This document shows, in pieces, positions 15,037 to 23,646 of a stretch of 45,961 nt of DNA. Both the position numbers and the translations under genes were made by a program. The notes under the pieces are model-generated. The model did not search any database. It had not been told where the DNA came from and was given only the letters and a program-made list of their open reading frames with translations. Numbering within the stretch: the stretch's first letter is position 1; every line of letters begins with the position of its first letter. This DNA is from an uncultured Pelagibacteraceae bacterium (GTDB lineage Bacteria > Pseudomonadota > Alphaproteobacteria > Pelagibacterales > Pelagibacteraceae): positions 1 through 45,961 of the forward strand of contig CACLMO010000003.1 of assembly GCA_902608065.1 (NCBI GenBank), read 5' to 3'.

Positions 15037-15957
15037 TTAATTTTTAAGAGTAGAAATTTTATTTATATGTGATGGTTTTGACTCACAACAACCACCTAAA
15101 ATTGTTGCACCATTACTAATCATTTTTTTTGAAAATTCTAAAAATTTAAAATCTGTATAGTCGTCGCGTGTGCCCATAACTTCAGCGGGGTTTGTTCCAA
15201 CTTTGTCATTAGGTGATGCAAATTTGTGGACCGGTATAGGTTCTTCTGCTTTCCAAAGATTTGCTTTATACCCATAAGGAACATTTAGTTTTTTAATTTC
15301 ATCAACCGAATTTTCTATTATTTCAGGAGATACGCATGCCAATATTACACCTAGCCAACTTTTGTTTTTACACTTTTCAACTACTTCGCTTATGCTTTCA
15401 TTTGAAGGAAGTTTTCCGTGTTTTTTAATATGCAATCCAACTAATACTGGTAGGTTTAATTTTTCTGTAACATTAAGCGCTATTTCACATTCTTTACTGC
15501 CGCATAAAACATCTAAATAAAAAAAATCAACAAAAGGTTTTATTAATTTAGCCTGGTCATAAAATCCTTTTTCAATTATTTTTCTATCTCTTTCATCTAA
15601 TACATAAGTATTATTTTGAGCTGGCAAGCTTCCAGCAATCAAAACATTTTTTTTTGAAATTTCTTTGGCTTTTAATGCAAGCTCCCCAGCTTTTTCATTT
15701 GCATAATTAAAATGTTCTTCTACATTGTTTTGTATCATTCTTTGCTTTCTGGCAGAGAAATTATTAGTAACTATTACTTCTGCACCTGATTTTATAAAAT
15801 CTAAATGTGCATCAACTACTAACTGATGGTATTTTTTTTCTATTAAAGCAGTAGCGGACCATAGGCTTCCTTTAGGTTTTAAACCTTTAGCAAGCAAGTG
15901 TTGCCCCATTCCTCCATCTAGTATTCGTATTTTTGAAAAATAATTTTTATCCATCAA
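15037..15957 (-). CDS. homocysteine S-methyltransferase family protein
   Basis: 306 residues forming a (beta/alpha)8 barrel. The N-terminus has ILDGGMGQHL, the family start; the zinc ligands are C208 (ILACVSPE) and C290-C291 (LGGCCESKPSHI). Such enzymes move a methyl group from S-methylmethionine, betaine or related donors to homocysteine, or, in some marine relatives, handle methylated sulfur compounds. The donor cannot be told from sequence. Transcription is leftward, ending against the cytochrome remnant, and it diverges from xsc, sharing an 81-base intergenic region. I see no SAM-II or SAM-V riboswitch in that leader. An ATG one codon later is an equally good start. Confidence 0.85.
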   Translation of the reverse strand: MMDKNYFSKIRILDGGMGQHLLAKGLKPKGSLWSATALIEKKYHQLVVDAHLDFIKSGAEVIVTNNFSARKQRMIQNNVEEHFNYANEKAGELALKAKEISKKNVLIAGSLPAQNNTYVLDERDRKIIEKGFYDQAKLIKPFVDFFYLDVLCGSKECEIALNVTEKLNLPVLVGLHIKKHGKLPSNESISEVVEKCKNKSWLGVILACVSPEIIENSVDEIKKLNVPYGYKANLWKAEEPIPVHKFASPNDKVGTNPAEVMGTRDDYTDFKFLEFSKKMISNGATILGGCCESKPSHINKISTLKN

Positions 15958-15978
15958 AATCTATAGTATCAAAGAAAG

Positions 15979-16007
15979 TTGAATTTTGATGTGATTAAAT
16001 ATATAAA
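15979..16007 (+). promoter_or_regulatory. candidate sigma-70 promoter for xsc
   Basis: TTGAAT (15979-15984) and TATAAA (16002-16007) spaced by 17 bases, about 30 bases before the xsc start and just upstream of its ribosome binding site (AAAGGA). It is a near-consensus match at a plausible place. Confidence 0.4.
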
Positions 16008-16038
16008 TAAAATAGAAAATTTCTAAAGGAAAATAATA

Positions 16039-17817
16039 ATGACGAAAATGACTACAGAGGAAGCATTTGTAAAAGTTCTTCAAACGCACGGAATTCAACA
16101 TGCTTTTGGAATTATTGGCTCTGCTTTTATGCCTATATCAGACCTTTTTCCTAAGGCAGGAATAACTTTTTGGGATGTTGCCCATGAGTCAAATGGTGGT
16201 TTAGTTGCAGATGGTTATACAAGAGTAACTGGAAAAATTGCAATGTGTATAGCTCAAAATGGACCAGGAATAACTGGTTTAGTAACTCCAATCAAAACTG
16301 CATATTGGAATCATACACCAATGCTTTTAGTAACACCTCAAGCAGCAAATAAAACAATTGGGCAAGGTGGTTTTCAAGAAGTTGAACAAATGAATCTTTT
16401 TAAAGACATGGTTTGTTATCAAGAAGAAGTTCGTGATCCATCACGTATGGCAGAAGTTTTAAATCGTGTAATAGAAAAAGCAATAAGAGGATCTGCTCCA
16501 GCTCAAATTAATATACCTAGAGATTATTGGACACAAGTAATAGATATTGATCTTCCTCCAATTGTTCGTTTAGAAAAACAAGCTGGGGGTGCAAGCGCAA
16601 TACAGAAAGCAGCAAGACTACTTTCAGATGCAAAATTTCCAGTGATACTATCAGGTGCGGGCGTTGTAATTGGAAATGCCATTGAAGATTGTAAAAAATT
16701 AGCAGAACGTTTAGATGCTCCAGTTTGTTCAGGCTATCAACATAATGATAGTTTTCCTGGCAGTCATCCACTGGCAGTCGGACCTTTGGGATACAATGGA
16801 TCAAAAGCTGCAATGCAATTAATTTCAAAAGCGGATGTTGTTTTAGCTTTAGGAACACGATTAAATCCTTTTTCAACTTTACCAGGATATGGAATTGATT
16901 ATTGGCCAAAAAAAGCAAATATAATTCAAGTAGATATGAATTCAGATAGAATTGGTTTGACTAAAAAAGTAACTATTGGGATTTGTGGTGATGCAAAATT
17001 AGTTGCAAAACAACTTCTAGAAAAACTTTCTAAATCAGCAGGAAATATAGATAGAGAAAAAAGAAAAGCTCTTATTCATCAAACAAAATCTGCCTGGTTG
17101 CAAACTCTTACAAGTTTAGATCACGAAGAAGATGACCCAGGAACAACATGGAATAAAGATGCACGAACAAAAGAAAAAGATAGAATGTCACCTAGAATGG
17201 CATGGAGAGCAATACAAGCTGGCCTTCCTTCTAACGCGATAATTTCAAGCGATATAGGAAATAATTGTGCTATAGGAAATGCATATCCAACTTTTGAACA
17301 AGGAAGAAAATATTTGGCTCCTGGTCTTTTTGGCCCTTGCGGATATGGTTTTCCAGCAATTCTTGGTGCGAAAATTGGATGTCCAGATATTCCTGTCGTA
17401 GGTTTTGCTGGTGACGGAGCCTTTGGAATTAGTATGAGTGAAATGAGTTCGTGTAATCGGAAAGAATGGCCATCTATTACAATGGTAATTTTTAGAAATT
17501 ATCAATGGGGAGCTGAAAAAAGAAATTCGATACTTTGGTTCAATAATAATTTTATCGGAACTGAATTAGACCCAGAATTGAGTTATGCTAAAGTAGCTGA
17601 AGGTTGTGGATTAAAAGGAATTCAAGTAAAAACACAAACAGAACTAACCAATGCTTTAATTAAATCTTGTGAGGAGCAAAAAAAAGGAATAACCACTTTT
17701 ATTGAAGTTATTTTAAATCAAGAATTGGGTGAACCTTTTAGAAGAGATGCTATGAAAAAACCAGTCACGATAGCTGGTATTGACCCAAAAGACATGCGAG
17801 CGGAAGAAAACAACTAA
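16039..17817 (+). CDS. xsc: sulfoacetaldehyde acetyltransferase Xsc
   Basis: 592 residues, a thiamine diphosphate enzyme. It cleaves sulfoacetaldehyde with phosphate to acetyl phosphate and sulfite, the desulfonating step of taurine degradation. The catalytic Glu is E50 in VAHESNGG; the ThDP/Mg site is GDGAFGISMSEMSS with the partner Asn in IFRNYQWGAEK. Xsc-specific stretches include HAFGIIGSAFMPISDLFP and GQGGFQEVEQMNLF. Other ThDP enzymes such as acetolactate synthase differ at these places. It is alone on its strand segment, 14 bases before ispH; the other taurine genes are 15-20 kb away, so the pathway is dispersed but complete within the window. Confidence 0.95.
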   Translation: MTKMTTEEAFVKVLQTHGIQHAFGIIGSAFMPISDLFPKAGITFWDVAHESNGGLVADGYTRVTGKIAMCIAQNGPGITGLVTPIKTAYWNHTPMLLVTPQAANKTIGQGGFQEVEQMNLFKDMVCYQEEVRDPSRMAEVLNRVIEKAIRGSAPAQINIPRDYWTQVIDIDLPPIVRLEKQAGGASAIQKAARLLSDAKFPVILSGAGVVIGNAIEDCKKLAERLDAPVCSGYQHNDSFPGSHPLAVGPLGYNGSKAAMQLISKADVVLALGTRLNPFSTLPGYGIDYWPKKANIIQVDMNSDRIGLTKKVTIGICGDAKLVAKQLLEKLSKSAGNIDREKRKALIHQTKSAWLQTLTSLDHEEDDPGTTWNKDARTKEKDRMSPRMAWRAIQAGLPSNAIISSDIGNNCAIGNAYPTFEQGRKYLAPGLFGPCGYGFPAILGAKIGCPDIPVVGFAGDGAFGISMSEMSSCNRKEWPSITMVIFRNYQWGAEKRNSILWFNNNFIGTELDPELSYAKVAEGCGLKGIQVKTQTELTNALIKSCEEQKKGITTFIEVILNQELGEPFRRDAMKKPVTIAGIDPKDMRAEENN

Positions 17818-17831
17818 TTTATTTTAAATGT

Positions 17832-18776
17832 GTGGGTAAAAAATTAAAAATATTCCTAGCTTCCCCCAGAGGGTTTTGTGCTGGCGTTGATAGAGCTATA
17901 GAAATAGTAAAAAAAACTCTAAATAAGTTTGGTCCACCGGTTTATGTCAGACATGAAATTGTTCATAACACACAGGTTGTTGAAAGTTTAAAAAAAATTG
18001 GGGCAATATTTGTTGAAGAGTTAAATGAGATAAAAGACCTTTCCAGACCTGTCATCTTTTCTGCACATGGAGTACCTAAATCAGTCCCTGAAGAAGCTTC
18101 AAATAAGAAGATGTTTTATATAGATGCTACTTGCCCTCTTGTTACAAAAGTTCACAGAGAAGCTGAGTTTCTTTACAAAAATGGCTATGAAGTCATACTT
18201 ATTGGTCATAAGAATCACCCTGAAGTTCTTGGAACTATGGGGCAGCTACCCAAAGGAGCTATAAAACTTATTGAAACAATAAAAGATGCTAAAAGCTTTA
18301 ATATTAACGAGAATAAAAAGCCTATAGCATATGTTACCCAAACAACTTTATCAGTGGATGATACTAGAGAGATAATAGAAATTTTAAAATTAAAATTTCC
18401 TAATATAAAATCACCAACAAAAGAAGATATTTGTTATGCCACAACAAATAGACAGGAAGCAGTAAAAAAAATTGCACCTATGTGCGATATGTTTTTTGTT
18501 ATAGGAAGCGAAAGTTCTTCAAACTCCCAAAGATTAGTGGAGGTGGCCAGAAAGTCAGGTTGTGGAAAATCAAAACTAATAACATTTGATGAAAAAATTC
18601 CCATAGAATCAATTATTAAATGTAAAAAAATTGGAATTACTTCTGGAGCTTCAGCTCCTGAAAAACTAGTTCAAAATTTTATATCAGAAATAAAAAAACA
18701 TTGTAGTGTTTCAATGGAAGAAATAGTTCTTACAAAAGAAAAAGTAACTTTCAAATTACCAAAATTTTTAAATTAA
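17832..18776 (+). CDS. ispH: 4-hydroxy-3-methylbut-2-enyl diphosphate reductase IspH
   Basis: 314 residues. The last enzyme of the MEP isoprenoid pathway, producing IPP and DMAPP with a [4Fe-4S] cluster. The three cluster Cys are visible: C16 (SPRGFCAGVDRA), the Cys of IDATCPLVTKVH near 99, and the Cys of EDICYATTNRQ near 199. VTQTTLSVDDT carries the conserved Glu/Thr region and GSESSSNSQRL the substrate-binding Ser-Ser-Asn. The start is GTG (GKKLKIFLASPRG); an overlapping ATG five bases upstream runs into a stop at once. It follows xsc closely but is functionally unrelated. Confidence 0.96.
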   Translation: MGKKLKIFLASPRGFCAGVDRAIEIVKKTLNKFGPPVYVRHEIVHNTQVVESLKKIGAIFVEELNEIKDLSRPVIFSAHGVPKSVPEEASNKKMFYIDATCPLVTKVHREAEFLYKNGYEVILIGHKNHPEVLGTMGQLPKGAIKLIETIKDAKSFNINENKKPIAYVTQTTLSVDDTREIIEILKLKFPNIKSPTKEDICYATTNRQEAVKKIAPMCDMFFVIGSESSSNSQRLVEVARKSGCGKSKLITFDEKIPIESIIKCKKIGITSGASAPEKLVQNFISEIKKHCSVSMEEIVLTKEKVTFKLPKFLN

Positions 18777-18789
18777 AATTTTATAAAAA

Positions 18790-19161
18790 TTATTCTACAA
18801 ATTGTTTGAGATTAGGTTCGGAATAATTAGGTCCTTTCATGACTTTCCCTTTTTCGTTATAGATGGGTTTTCCATCACTTCCTAATTTACTCATATTAGC
18901 TCTTTGCACTTCTTTAAAACATTTATCTAAATCAATTCCATAAGCTAGCCCTGCTCCATAAGTTACATACAATATATCAGTAAGTGCATCAGCGATTTCT
19001 TTTAAATTTTTATCATTCATTGCCTGCTCCAATTCATTTAATTCTTCTTTAATTAAATCATATCTAAGCTGCATAGTTTTTTCGTCCGGAAACTGTGGTT
19101 TAGTTATAACCTTTTGTCCGAAAGTCTTCATAAATGTTTTAACATCTTCAAAATTGCTCAT
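18790..19161 (-). CDS. MazG/phosphoribosyl-ATP pyrophosphohydrolase-like all-alpha NTP-PPase
   Basis: 123 residues. The helical core has the metal-binding pattern of this superfamily: KEELNELEQAM (EExxE) followed by EIADALTDILYVTYG (ExxD with a second Asp). The C-terminal half, FKEVQRANMSKLGSDGKPIY, is typical of the phage- and bacterium-encoded HisE-like domain that stands alone. It should hydrolyse a nucleoside triphosphate to monophosphate and pyrophosphate, perhaps for nucleotide pool cleaning. It is not HisE itself, whose neighbours would be histidine genes. It is 18 bases downstream of the SDR gene and likely co-transcribed with it, and converges on ispH with 13 bases between. Confidence 0.75.
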   Translation of the reverse strand: MSNFEDVKTFMKTFGQKVITKPQFPDEKTMQLRYDLIKEELNELEQAMNDKNLKEIADALTDILYVTYGAGLAYGIDLDKCFKEVQRANMSKLGSDGKPIYNEKGKVMKGPNYSEPNLKQFVE

Positions 19162-19179
19162 AATTTTTTCTCCTTTATA

Positions 19180-19947
19180 TTATATTGCTGTCCATCCTCC
19201 ATCTATTAAAATTGATGTACCTGTTATCATTGAAGAAGAATCAGAAGCTAAAAAAGCGACTGCAGTAGCAACATCACTTACTTCAGCGATACGACCAAGT
19301 GGGATTTTATTAAGCACTTCTCTTTTAAAATTTTTGCTTTTAAAAAATCTTTTAGTCATTGGTGTATCAACAAAAGTTGGGCAAATAGTATTTACACGAA
19401 TATTATTTTTCGCTAAATCAATAGCCATTCCTTTTGTTAAGCCTTCTAATCCAAATTTTGTCATATTGTAAACACTTCTAATTGGTCCTCCTACGTGCCC
19501 CATTTGAGAAGACATGTTAATAATGGATCCTCCAATTTTTTTTCTATTTTTTGTTTCTAACATTTTTATTGCACATAGTTGAGCTATGTGAAAGGTTGCC
19601 ATTGTGTTTACTTTTACCAAATATTCTAAATTTTTTTTCTGAATTTTTGTAAAATGTTCTGGAATATTTGTTCCCGCATTGTTAACCAAAATATCAATCT
19701 TTTTTTGTTTATTTATGAAAATTTTAATTTTGTTATAATTAGTAACATCGCAAGCAAATGTTGTGCATTTTGATTTAAATTTTTTTATAATTTTAGAAAC
19801 TTGGTCTAAATCTTTTTGTGTTCTACTTATGATAATTAAATTTGCTCCAGCTTCAGCTAGAGCAATAGCACAAGCTTTACCTATACCTTTTCCAGCACCC
19901 GTAACTAGTGCTGTTTTATTTTTCAGACTAATTTTTTTTAAAAACAT
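19180..19947 (-). CDS. short-chain dehydrogenase/reductase (SDR)
   Basis: 255 residues, classical SDR. The NAD(P) motif TGAGKGIG lies at 16-23, NNAGTN near 90, and the catalytic YNMTK follows a Ser about 13 residues earlier (INMSSQMGHVGG). The C-terminus ITGTSILIDGGWTAI is the usual SDR ending. IISRTQKDL with an Arg after the second strand suggests preference for NADP. The substrate is not predictable; relatives are annotated as gluconate or 3-oxoacyl-ACP reductases. It sits between a TerC gene (2 bases upstream) and the MazG-like gene, in one leftward unit. Confidence 0.85.
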   Translation of the reverse strand: MFLKKISLKNKTALVTGAGKGIGKACAIALAEAGANLIIISRTQKDLDQVSKIIKKFKSKCTTFACDVTNYNKIKIFINKQKKIDILVNNAGTNIPEHFTKIQKKNLEYLVKVNTMATFHIAQLCAIKMLETKNRKKIGGSIINMSSQMGHVGGPIRSVYNMTKFGLEGLTKGMAIDLAKNNIRVNTICPTFVDTPMTKRFFKSKNFKREVLNKIPLGRIAEVSDVATAVAFLASDSSSMITGTSILIDGGWTAI

Positions 19948-19949
19948 AC

Positions 19950-20525
19950 TTATATAAATATTTTCAAATCACTATAAATTAATTCTACAGCTACTGCTAG
20001 TATTGCTAACAGTCCTAACCAGCCTATCCATTTATATTTTTTAATCCATTTAGATATTGTGGTAGCAACGGTCGCCATAAGTAAAATAGATAGAATTAAA
20101 CCAAAAACTAATAATGCATAATGATCTTTTGCTGCACCTGCCACACCTAAAACATTATCTAAACTCATTGTTACATCAGCTATTACAACAGTTAATATTG
20201 CTTTAAAAAAAGTAGGATTATTAGTTTTAATTTTTTCTCTATCAACATTTACATTTTTAATTACATCTTTGTAAAGTTTGTAAGCAATATAGATTAAAAG
20301 TAAACCACCTATAGTTTTAAGTCCATTAATTTGAAGTAAATAAGCTGTAATTAAAGTAAATAAGATTCTTAAAATAATCGCAGCTCCAATACCCCAAAAT
20401 ATGATTTTTTTTCTTACGTTATCGTCAAATTGGGAAGCAACCATTCCAATAATAATTGCATTATCACCAGCTAACACTAGATCAATTAAGACAATTTCAA
20501 TAAATATGAATATTTGTTCGAGCAT
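19950..20525 (-). CDS. TerC-family integral membrane protein
   Basis: 191 residues, about six hydrophobic segments. Family motifs are clear: LVLAGDNAIIIGMVA in the first helix pair, where the Asp-Asn pair is thought to bind a metal ion, and DVTMSLDNVLGVAGAA in the second half, its internal repeat. Short TerC proteins of the YjbE/YkoY type export manganese, often to metallate secreted enzymes; that role is inferred here. The gene is first in a leftward unit with the SDR and MazG-like genes and diverges from the NCS1 transporter. Confidence 0.85.
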   Translation of the reverse strand: MLEQIFIFIEIVLIDLVLAGDNAIIIGMVASQFDDNVRKKIIFWGIGAAIILRILFTLITAYLLQINGLKTIGGLLLIYIAYKLYKDVIKNVNVDREKIKTNNPTFFKAILTVVIADVTMSLDNVLGVAGAAKDHYALLVFGLILSILLMATVATTISKWIKKYKWIGWLGLLAILAVAVELIYSDLKIFI

Positions 20526-20668
20526 AAACTAATAAATGTAAAATAATTAAAAAGTTTAGTAATAACAACAGTTTTGAGCTTTAAAAAAAATATTTATTAG
20601 GGTACCAACTAGCTAAAAAAATAGGTAGGATCATCAAACTTTTTTTTAACAAATTAAAGAGGGAGATT

Positions 20669-22099
20669 ATGAGTACAATTAGAAGCAGAGACAGACGCTT
20701 ATACAATAAAGATTTAGCCCCAACAGATAAAAAGAAAAAGAATTGGGGATGGTTTGAAATCTTTAACGTTTGGGCAAATGATGTTCAAAGTTTATTTGGT
20801 TATACTTTAGCAGCATCTTTGTTCTTAACTTATGGCCTAAATGGTTGGGCTGTATTCTTAGCGATCCTTCTCGCAGGATTTTTTATAATGTGGTTGGTAA
20901 ACCTTTCAGGAGCTCCAAGTGTGAAACATGGAATTCCCTACCCGGTATTTGCTCGAGCAAGTATGGGAGTCATTGGCGCAAATTTTCCGGCAATGGTTAG
21001 AGGTATTGTTGCTATGTTCTGGTATGGTGCACAAACATATTTTGCATCAACAGCAGTAGCTCTTTTACTTAAAGCTTTATCAGGATCAGATGGAGGCAGT
21101 GCAATTCTTTTAGGAATGAATGGTATCGAATGGGTTTCATTTATTTTTGTTGCAGGTTTTCAAATTTATTTATTCTGGCAAGGTATTGATTTAATCAGAA
21201 AATTTTTAAACTTTGCTGGACCAGCGGTATATGCTGTGATGATAGTTTTAATGTTAGTGATCTGGGGTAAGGCAGGTGGAAATTTACTTTCAGAGGTTGG
21301 TAACATTTTCTCAGGAGTTGGTGATTACAGCGGTGGAGCTTTTGCTGCTTTCTTAGCAATTTTCGGAACTATGGTTGCATACTTTGCTGCGGTGGTGATA
21401 AATTTTGGTGACTTTTCAAGATTCGTAAAAAATGAAAAGGAAATGAGAAAAGGAAATCTTTGGGGATTACCTGGCAACATCTTCTTATTCTCTTTTATAG
21501 CTTTAATGGTCACAGCAGGAACAGTTTCAGTTTTTGGTGAAACAATTACAAACCCAACTGATATAGTTGCACGTGTTGGTAACTTAGGATTAACAGTTAT
21601 TGCAGCATTTGCATTTTTTGCAGCTACAATTGGAATAAACATGGTGGCGAACTTTGTTCCTCCCGCTTATGACTTAGCAAACCTTGTACCATCTAAAATT
21701 AATTTTAGAACAGGTGGTCTAATTACATCGATAGTAGGTTTTATTATTGGTGCATTATGGGTTTCTTTTATAAGCCAAGTTGGAATGTTTCCATTTGTGA
21801 ATACACTTGGAGCAATTCTAGCACCAGTTTATGGGATAATGATTGTTGATTATTATGTAATCAAGAAACAAAGACTTGATGTCAATCAACTATTCTCAGC
21901 TAAAAAGGGTAGCAAGTATTATTACAATGATGGTTGGAATCAAAAAGCTTTTGTTGCATGGGCAATAGCTGGTGTGTTCTCAGTACTGACTGTATGGCAC
22001 CCTGCATTATCAGGTTTAGGTGGATATGCATGGATTATAGGTGCAGCTTTAGGAACAGTTCTACATCTTATGATGTCAGGCCAAAAAACTAGAAGATAA
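20669..22099 (+). CDS. NCS1-family nucleobase/allantoin:cation symporter
   Basis: 476 residues with about twelve membrane segments. NCS1 hallmarks are present: NWGWFEIFNVWANDVQSLFG in helix 1, GIPYPVFARASMGVIGANFP in the loop after helix 2, and MVANFVPPAYDLANLVPSKI in helix 8. The next three genes on the opposite strand degrade allantoin, so allantoin is the best substrate guess, with uracil or hydantoin possible. A GAGGGAG ribosome binding site precedes the ATG. The 143-base leader contains a short G-rich block (20600-20635) but no riboswitch that I recognise. A strong terminator follows. Confidence 0.88.
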   Translation: MSTIRSRDRRLYNKDLAPTDKKKKNWGWFEIFNVWANDVQSLFGYTLAASLFLTYGLNGWAVFLAILLAGFFIMWLVNLSGAPSVKHGIPYPVFARASMGVIGANFPAMVRGIVAMFWYGAQTYFASTAVALLLKALSGSDGGSAILLGMNGIEWVSFIFVAGFQIYLFWQGIDLIRKFLNFAGPAVYAVMIVLMLVIWGKAGGNLLSEVGNIFSGVGDYSGGAFAAFLAIFGTMVAYFAAVVINFGDFSRFVKNEKEMRKGNLWGLPGNIFLFSFIALMVTAGTVSVFGETITNPTDIVARVGNLGLTVIAAFAFFAATIGINMVANFVPPAYDLANLVPSKINFRTGGLITSIVGFIIGALWVSFISQVGMFPFVNTLGAILAPVYGIMIVDYYVIKKQRLDVNQLFSAKKGSKYYYNDGWNQKAFVAWAIAGVFSVLTVWHPALSGLGGYAWIIGAALGTVLHLMMSGQKTRR

Positions 22100-22118
22100 T
22101 ATTTAAACTTTAAAAATT

Positions 22119-22148
22119 AAAACCCGCTGTAGAGATACAGCGGGTTTT
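22119..22148. terminator. bidirectional intrinsic terminator
   Basis: A perfect 13-bp inverted repeat (22119-22131 and 22136-22148) with a GAGA loop, core ACCCGCTGTA, flanked by A and T runs. It ends the NCS1 transporter transcript rightwards and the allantoin-degradation transcript leftwards. Confidence 0.88.
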
Positions 22149-22151
22149 TTT

Positions 22152-22646
22152 TTAATAATTTAGAATAATCTTTTCTTTTTGAAATTTGTGAACAATTAAG
22201 TTTTCACCTTTACCCTTCCTATCAATTACAAGAAAATTTATATCTTCTGTTGAAATCAAAGGAAAATGCCAGATTGCAGGCTTATAATTTATTCCTGTCC
22301 TTGGTGGTATAATAAAAGATTGAATTTTACTTATCTCAGGATATTCACCTGGAGGAGCCACACAACAAAGGAAAGTAGTTTCTTTCATTGGTATAAAAGC
22401 CTGACTTCCAAGGGGATGTTTTTCCATCATATCAATTGTCATAGGGAAAGTTCTCTTTAAAGCAGAAAAGATACTTACTATAGTTTTTCCTCCATCTTTT
22501 GAGGTATTTAGATCAGCTAAATTGTCAAAGCGTTTTGCATATCCCGCGTTTATTTCCATAGGGTTGATATCGCTAGTAGATATTAAATCACCGTACATGG
22601 CAAAGTTTGATCTGTTTATCTTTATAGGTTTAATGTTTTTTTCCAT
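22152..22646 (-). CDS. allA: ureidoglycolate lyase
   Basis: 164 residues, cupin fold. The enzyme splits ureidoglycolate into glyoxylate and urea, the last step of allantoin breakdown. Family text includes FAMYGDLIS near the N-terminus, KRTFPMTIDMMEKHPLGSQA in the middle, FLCCVAPPGEYPE, and the C-terminal YKPAIWHFPL segment with the conserved His. Its start overlaps the end of the allantoicase gene by one base. It ends 4 bases before the terminator stem shared with the NCS1 gene. Confidence 0.9.
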   Translation of the reverse strand: MEKNIKPIKINRSNFAMYGDLISTSDINPMEINAGYAKRFDNLADLNTSKDGGKTIVSIFSALKRTFPMTIDMMEKHPLGSQAFIPMKETTFLCCVAPPGEYPEISKIQSFIIPPRTGINYKPAIWHFPLISTEDINFLVIDRKGKGENLIVHKFQKEKIILNY

Positions 22647-23638
22647 TATTCTGCTCTACCTAAAACTCTAATTCTCGAAATACCACCGTCAGGGTAAATA
22701 TTTATTCTTATGTAATTAACTTTTTTATTTTTCATAAGTTTATTATTAAAATTATGTTTTTTATGGGCATGAAGTTTAACTTTGTTTAAAAGTAATTTCC
22801 AATTTTTTGATTTTTTAACAATGCTTTTAGACGAGTTTTTATTATTTAAATATGCAGCCTGAACAGAACATTTGTCTGGATAATTTCCTTTGAAGTGATG
22901 GGTATCAATTTGGATTTTATTAATCTTACCTGCGGTTGCACATTTTAAAATCAGCCAATCAAAATTTTTCCCTCTACTTCTTCTTGTTTCCCATCCGTCA
23001 CCCATATTTTTTCCCATTCCTGGGGCCAGAATATTTTCAGCTCTTCCAAAATGTTCATTATTACAAGCAATTGGTGTAGCTCCACTTAATACAGAAGTAA
23101 GGTTTATTATTTTTTTTCCAAATTTTTTATTAATCTTCATCTCTCCGTAAATTCTAATTCTTGCAACTCCACCATCAGGAAAGATGTTTAATTTTATATG
23201 AGTAAAAATAGATTTATTTTTTATATTAAAAAAATGATGGCTGTTGGGCTTAGTAACTTTTTTTTTTAAAATATTTATCCACTTTGAGTTTTTATTAGGT
23301 AATTTATTTAGACTGTAACAGGCTTCAAGAGAAACTTTGCTTGGCTGATTCCCATTAAAATAGGACGTATCAATATCTACTTTATGTATTTTACCAGGCC
23401 TACCCAATTTTAAAATTAAATAATCGTGTCCTTTGTTTCTTTTTCGCCTTGTTTCCCAACCATCCATCCATTTTCCATGTTTATCAAAAACGCCTTCTTT
23501 AAATACTGGAGGCCAAGGGTTTATGATTCTTTTTGCAGGAGCAAAAAATTCATCCGTTTTATATACGATCTTTGAACCCAAGCGAGATTGAGCTAAGTCT
23601 ATCAATCCATTTAAAAAAATGTTCTTATTTTTATTCAT
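22646..23638 (-). CDS. alc: allantoicase, two internal repeats
   Basis: 330 residues. Converts allantoate to ureidoglycolate and urea. The protein is an internal duplication: MDGWETRRKRNKGHDYLILK in the first half matches GDGWETRRSRGKNFDWLILK in the second, followed in each by a DT(S/H)(Y/H)F.GN.P motif and later by INIYPDGG/LNIFPDGG with ARIRI/SRIRV. This two-domain jelly-roll layout is normal for allantoicase. It lies between puuE (8 bases upstream) and allA (one-base overlap) in one operon. Confidence 0.93.
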   Translation of the reverse strand: MNKNKNIFLNGLIDLAQSRLGSKIVYKTDEFFAPAKRIINPWPPVFKEGVFDKHGKWMDGWETRRKRNKGHDYLILKLGRPGKIHKVDIDTSYFNGNQPSKVSLEACYSLNKLPNKNSKWINILKKKVTKPNSHHFFNIKNKSIFTHIKLNIFPDGGVARIRIYGEMKINKKFGKKIINLTSVLSGATPIACNNEHFGRAENILAPGMGKNMGDGWETRRSRGKNFDWLILKCATAGKINKIQIDTHHFKGNYPDKCSVQAAYLNNKNSSKSIVKKSKNWKLLLNKVKLHAHKKHNFNNKLMKNKKVNYIRINIYPDGGISRIRVLGRAE

Positions 23639-23646
23639 AAATAAAA

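Noticed and set aside
16517..16918. Long minus-strand open frame inside xsc
   Set aside because: It lies wholly within the strongly supported xsc gene on the other strand; its composition (Leu/Gln/His-rich) is that of an antisense shadow.
20600..20640. Short G-rich block before the NCS1 transporter that might be a riboswitch
   Set aside because: I could not draw a fold with enough pairs or match a known purine, preQ1 or guanidine aptamer; left as unremarkable leader.
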